Below, in pieces: positions 61,066-64,000 of a stretch of DNA of 64,000 nucleotides. Under the pieces are notes generated by a model. The model searched no databases, was not told where the DNA came from, and worked only from the letters and a program-made list of their open reading frames with translations. The position numbers and the translations under genes were made by a program. Every line of letters begins with the position of its first letter. Position 1 is the stretch's first letter. Origin of the DNA: Atopsyche davidsoni (Eukaryota > Arthropoda > Insecta > Trichoptera > Hydrobiosidae); assembly GCA_022113835.1 (NCBI GenBank), contig JAILWY010000020.1, forward strand, positions 1 through 64,000, in the 5' to 3' direction.

Positions 61066-61255
61066 TGCTGCAGAAGGAGTATCAGATTCCAACGCCAGAG
61101 GTTTGCAAGGAAAGGATTATTTAATAATGCTATTGGGCAGTAGCAACATAAAAGAAGAACCTGGGGACCCACTACACTATTTTCCCCTCAGAAAACCATG
61201 AACATGAAATGGTCGCCAGCCTCCTTTGAGGAGAGGTACTCGATGAAGAACAGTA
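61066..61255 (+). repeat. LINE 3' tag, subfamily with long leader
   Basis: ctgctgcagaaggagtatca, cgccagaggtttgcaaggaa and ataatgctattgggcagtag, then gaaatggtcgccagcctcct. It matches 59,525-59,760. Confidence 0.7.
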
Positions 61256-62777
61256 TGAACCACTCAGCTCAAATCAATACCTTCCAAGTCTCCGATACTC
61301 CATTGTATAGATTAAAATGCGGTAGACATCGGTGGGATTTTTAGGAGAGGGTTTCCACATCGCCATAAACAAGAATTCGCTGGCGCAACCACAGACAAGC
61401 TAATGGTGATAAAATTGTTGCCAGAAGCACGCGTGGATTTCTTGCGATCGACTCGGCAGACTTTTCGTTTCGCTGAAAACGCCTGGAAAAAAAATCCAGA
61501 TAATTGACAGCAAAAAGCCGTAACTACGAAATAAAATTTAAAAAAATATATAAATACACGCGTAATTGTGCCCCTAAAAATTAATCCGAATTAAAGTGAT
61601 GAAATTTTCATTAAAATACTTGTAATGAGAATATAATTGGGTTTATTTGATTTTTTATCACTGCGCAATTATTTATAGTAGACACATATTTGGATATACC
61701 TTAATAAGTAAACGTTTATAAACCCACAGTATATTGTATTATTATTAGGAAAAACATTACATGTGAATAGTCAAATGGCTAGAAGGTGACAGCTAATTTA
61801 AATGTGGACACGAAAAGTTTTTTTTAAATTTGTTTAGAAAAAACATGTCAACATATTCGTGAATCATCGAAAGATTTAATTAACTTTCTGTTTAAACAAA
61901 AAAATATTATTAGCCAATTGGCTAGGAGATTACGGTTGCTTGTAAGCGCTTTCATTTCTCAAGAACCTCATGAAAGGCAAAAATATTCATAATATCTTAC
62001 CCATTTGGTTATACATACTTGATATCGAACATATCTCGAATAAAAAAAAGAAAATATGTATTGCTGTTTTTAAATATTAATAATGGATTAATGCAAAATA
62101 ATAAAAATAAGGTAATTAATAATTTTAATATTAATATAAAATCCTAAGGAAGTGAAATTACTAATAAAGCATTTAATAATTAAAAGTGTAGTCTGTACAG
62201 CCGTGATTTTCAGTCTGCGCCCTTCAGTTCGTATTTAGTGTATTTCAGATTATCCAAAGTTAAAAATCTCCAGTTTGTAGATTGAACAAGAAAACAACAT
62301 GTTACCATCAAATAAATAATAAAAAAGAAACCTCACCAAGAGAATTACGGAATTTATTCTGAAAAAGGAAAACTACCCTGAAATGGCCGGTAAAAGAGGA
62401 AAACTTAGCCACCCCCTCGAGGGGAGAGAAAAACAAGATTGGGTAGGCGGGGGTGATTTCAGAGCGGAGGTAATTTGTGACTGTTACTCTATTGAATGAT
62501 TTCTTATATTTATTTGTGCAATTTATTATTATATTATTAGGTTCTTGGGTGTTATGCCGCATAATTTTTTTGTGCTCTAACGTTTCGATCCCGGCACTAG
62601 AACCACCTTCATCTAATATATTTAATAATGTTACGAAACGTTCAAGAGCTTGACGTTGATTTTAACAACAACCGCCAAAGCGAGTACAACAAACTAAACC
62701 TTATTATCTTGTGAGAAAAATGTGATTTTCAATATTTTTTTTACAAGAAAACATGTGCAGTAGAGAGAGATATATAT

Positions 62778-62883
62778 AAATATGAATTTCAAAATGTCTA
62801 GGAGATTACGCTGATTTTTGTATATGAGATTTATTCAGACACGAAGGTGATCGTAATCTCCTAGCCGTTTTGCTATTCATATT
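62778..62883. repeat. foldback element with ctaggagattacg in both arms
   Basis: Left arm 62,778-62,810 and right arm 62,852-62,883 are inverted copies (aatatgaat, caaaa, ctaggagattacg) with a few mismatches around a 41-nt centre. The 13-mer also occurs singly at 58,427 and 61,922. Confidence 0.85.
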
Positions 62884-63684
62884 TGTTGTGATAAAAATGT
62901 TCAGTTTGAAGAGGCTCGATTCGCTGCAGGAGAAAGTCACTTCAGCAGGGTGGGCGCGAGGGTTCGTACATAAAAAGAAACTGTAGGGATGTAAAAAGTT
63001 AGTCCAGGGGCGGCGGCCCCCGCCCCGGACAGTGCGGCACTAATGGAGGCAGGGGCGGCGCGGGTAATAAATGACTTTAAACCCTCAAGTCGGATTCATT
63101 CTGGAAATGGCCTCTCTCTCCGCGCAGGGGGTGGGTTAGGGATGCAGACACACTTAAAACTGGAATAAATTTGTATATAAAAAAACCTTTCTTCTGCCTA
63201 AAAGCCAAGCTGTATTGAACACCACTTAGCCATTTTTTAAATACATATTTTAAACATTACAAATGCTTAAAGTTTCCGACGTTTCAGTCCGGGTTCTGAA
63301 ATCCGTAAGAAGTAAAAAGTCAGTAATAAAATAAACACTGCCCATACATTTAAAAGTTTTTTTTCAACAATGGAAAACCTGTGTGCTTCGCACCTTCGCA
63401 TTTATATATTTTTTATAAATCCAAAAAGATAGCCCCCATACCACATTGAAACGTCGGAAATTTCAAGGAAAAACGTAGTCAAGGTATTAGCACAATTTTT
63501 AACAACTATTTGTTTCAGAGGTCAGTCCTTGGAGAAACGTGAATAATTTTTTTATTAACTCTACAAAATTTTAAAAAACCTTCTAAAAAATGTAAGCGAG
63601 AGAAGCTTTGTTCATAAACTCTAAGTTTAAATTATCTCAATAGGAATGTCTCCTGTTCAGAGAGTTGACATTATATACATCACC

Positions 63685-64000
63685 ATTTCTTCTTCAAGCG
63701 CCTCTCCTCAGAGGAAGTCGGTGATCATTTCACTGAACATATTCCTATCCTGGGCCAGTCTTAATAATTTGGCCACTGGCGCAAATTCCGCATCCATGAA
63801 ACCTTTCTCCTTCTAATGCCTGTTTTTCCTTGTTTTTTACCTGGACAATCAGGTGCAGTAAGCTATATTTTTTTAAATAATGCATTTTTTACCACTACCA
63901 GGAGTTCTCTTTCTTTGCACATTCTGTACAAGACTCCCTCATTTGTGACGCGGTCAATCCATGGTATTTTAAGTATTTTCCCATAAAGCCTCATTTTAAA
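63685..64000 (-). mobile_element. LINE 3' fragment, runs off the window
   Basis: On the minus strand from the window edge: MRLYGKILKIPWIDRVTNEG, VLYRMCKERELLVVVK, a decayed middle, and the recurrent tail with FSEMIT-type sequence near 63,730. It is the best-preserved match to the fragment at 1,251 (same AFEMWLYRR-like family). Its 5' part lies outside the window. Confidence 0.75.

Overview
This window is nuclear DNA of an arthropod, most likely an insect. The evidence is spliced genes with GT-AG introns of 0.1-5 kb, short interstitial runs of the insect telomere motif TTAGG/CCTAA, an R1-type non-LTR retrotransposon, and a best-recognised gene that looks like insect Rbp1/SRSF3. The order cannot be fixed from the sequence alone. 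Background DNA is AT-rich; coding exons, promoters and retroelements stand out by higher GC.

Layout. 1-10.8 kb is a repeat and retroelement block: a broken BEL/Pao pol fragment (minus), a LINE fragment, a perfectly phased array of 36 copies of a 117-bp unit (about 2.6-6.85 kb), a 49-bp palindrome, a 130-bp tandem repeat, and a decayed LTR retrotransposon (minus) whose gag is interrupted by a fragment of an R1-like element. 10.8-18 kb is AT-rich with repeats. 17.97-18.59 kb holds two exons of a GalNAc-transferase (plus), followed at once by a second R1-like copy whose poly(A) end abuts CCTAA repeats, and then by a Helitron helicase remnant ending in CTAG/T at 21,232.

The genic core is 22.5-50.3 kb. 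It holds casein kinase II beta (six exons, minus, 220 aa), a first SR splicing factor Rbp1/SRSF3-like (three exons, plus, 128 aa), kynurenine formamidase (four exons, minus, 301 aa), and a second SR-factor paralog (three exons, plus, 171 aa). The first SR gene and the formamidase converge with poly(A) signals about 27 bp apart. The two SR genes share exon 1 length and splice phases and differ in their tails, so they are a local duplication.

36-46 kb and 50-64 kb are mostly noncoding: LINE 3' tags, tRNA-like SINE heads, a non-autonomous Helitron, foldback elements, TA microsatellites, G-tracts and one orphan coding exon at 54.2 kb. The most interesting signal is a complete-looking type I hammerhead ribozyme at 39,631-39,676 inside a 156-bp element bounded by perfect 21-bp inverted repeats, with several decayed relatives elsewhere in the window.

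The genes are not one pathway. CK2 beta, the SR proteins, GalNAc-transferase and formamidase are unrelated housekeeping genes. All splice sites are read by eye and no transcript evidence was available.
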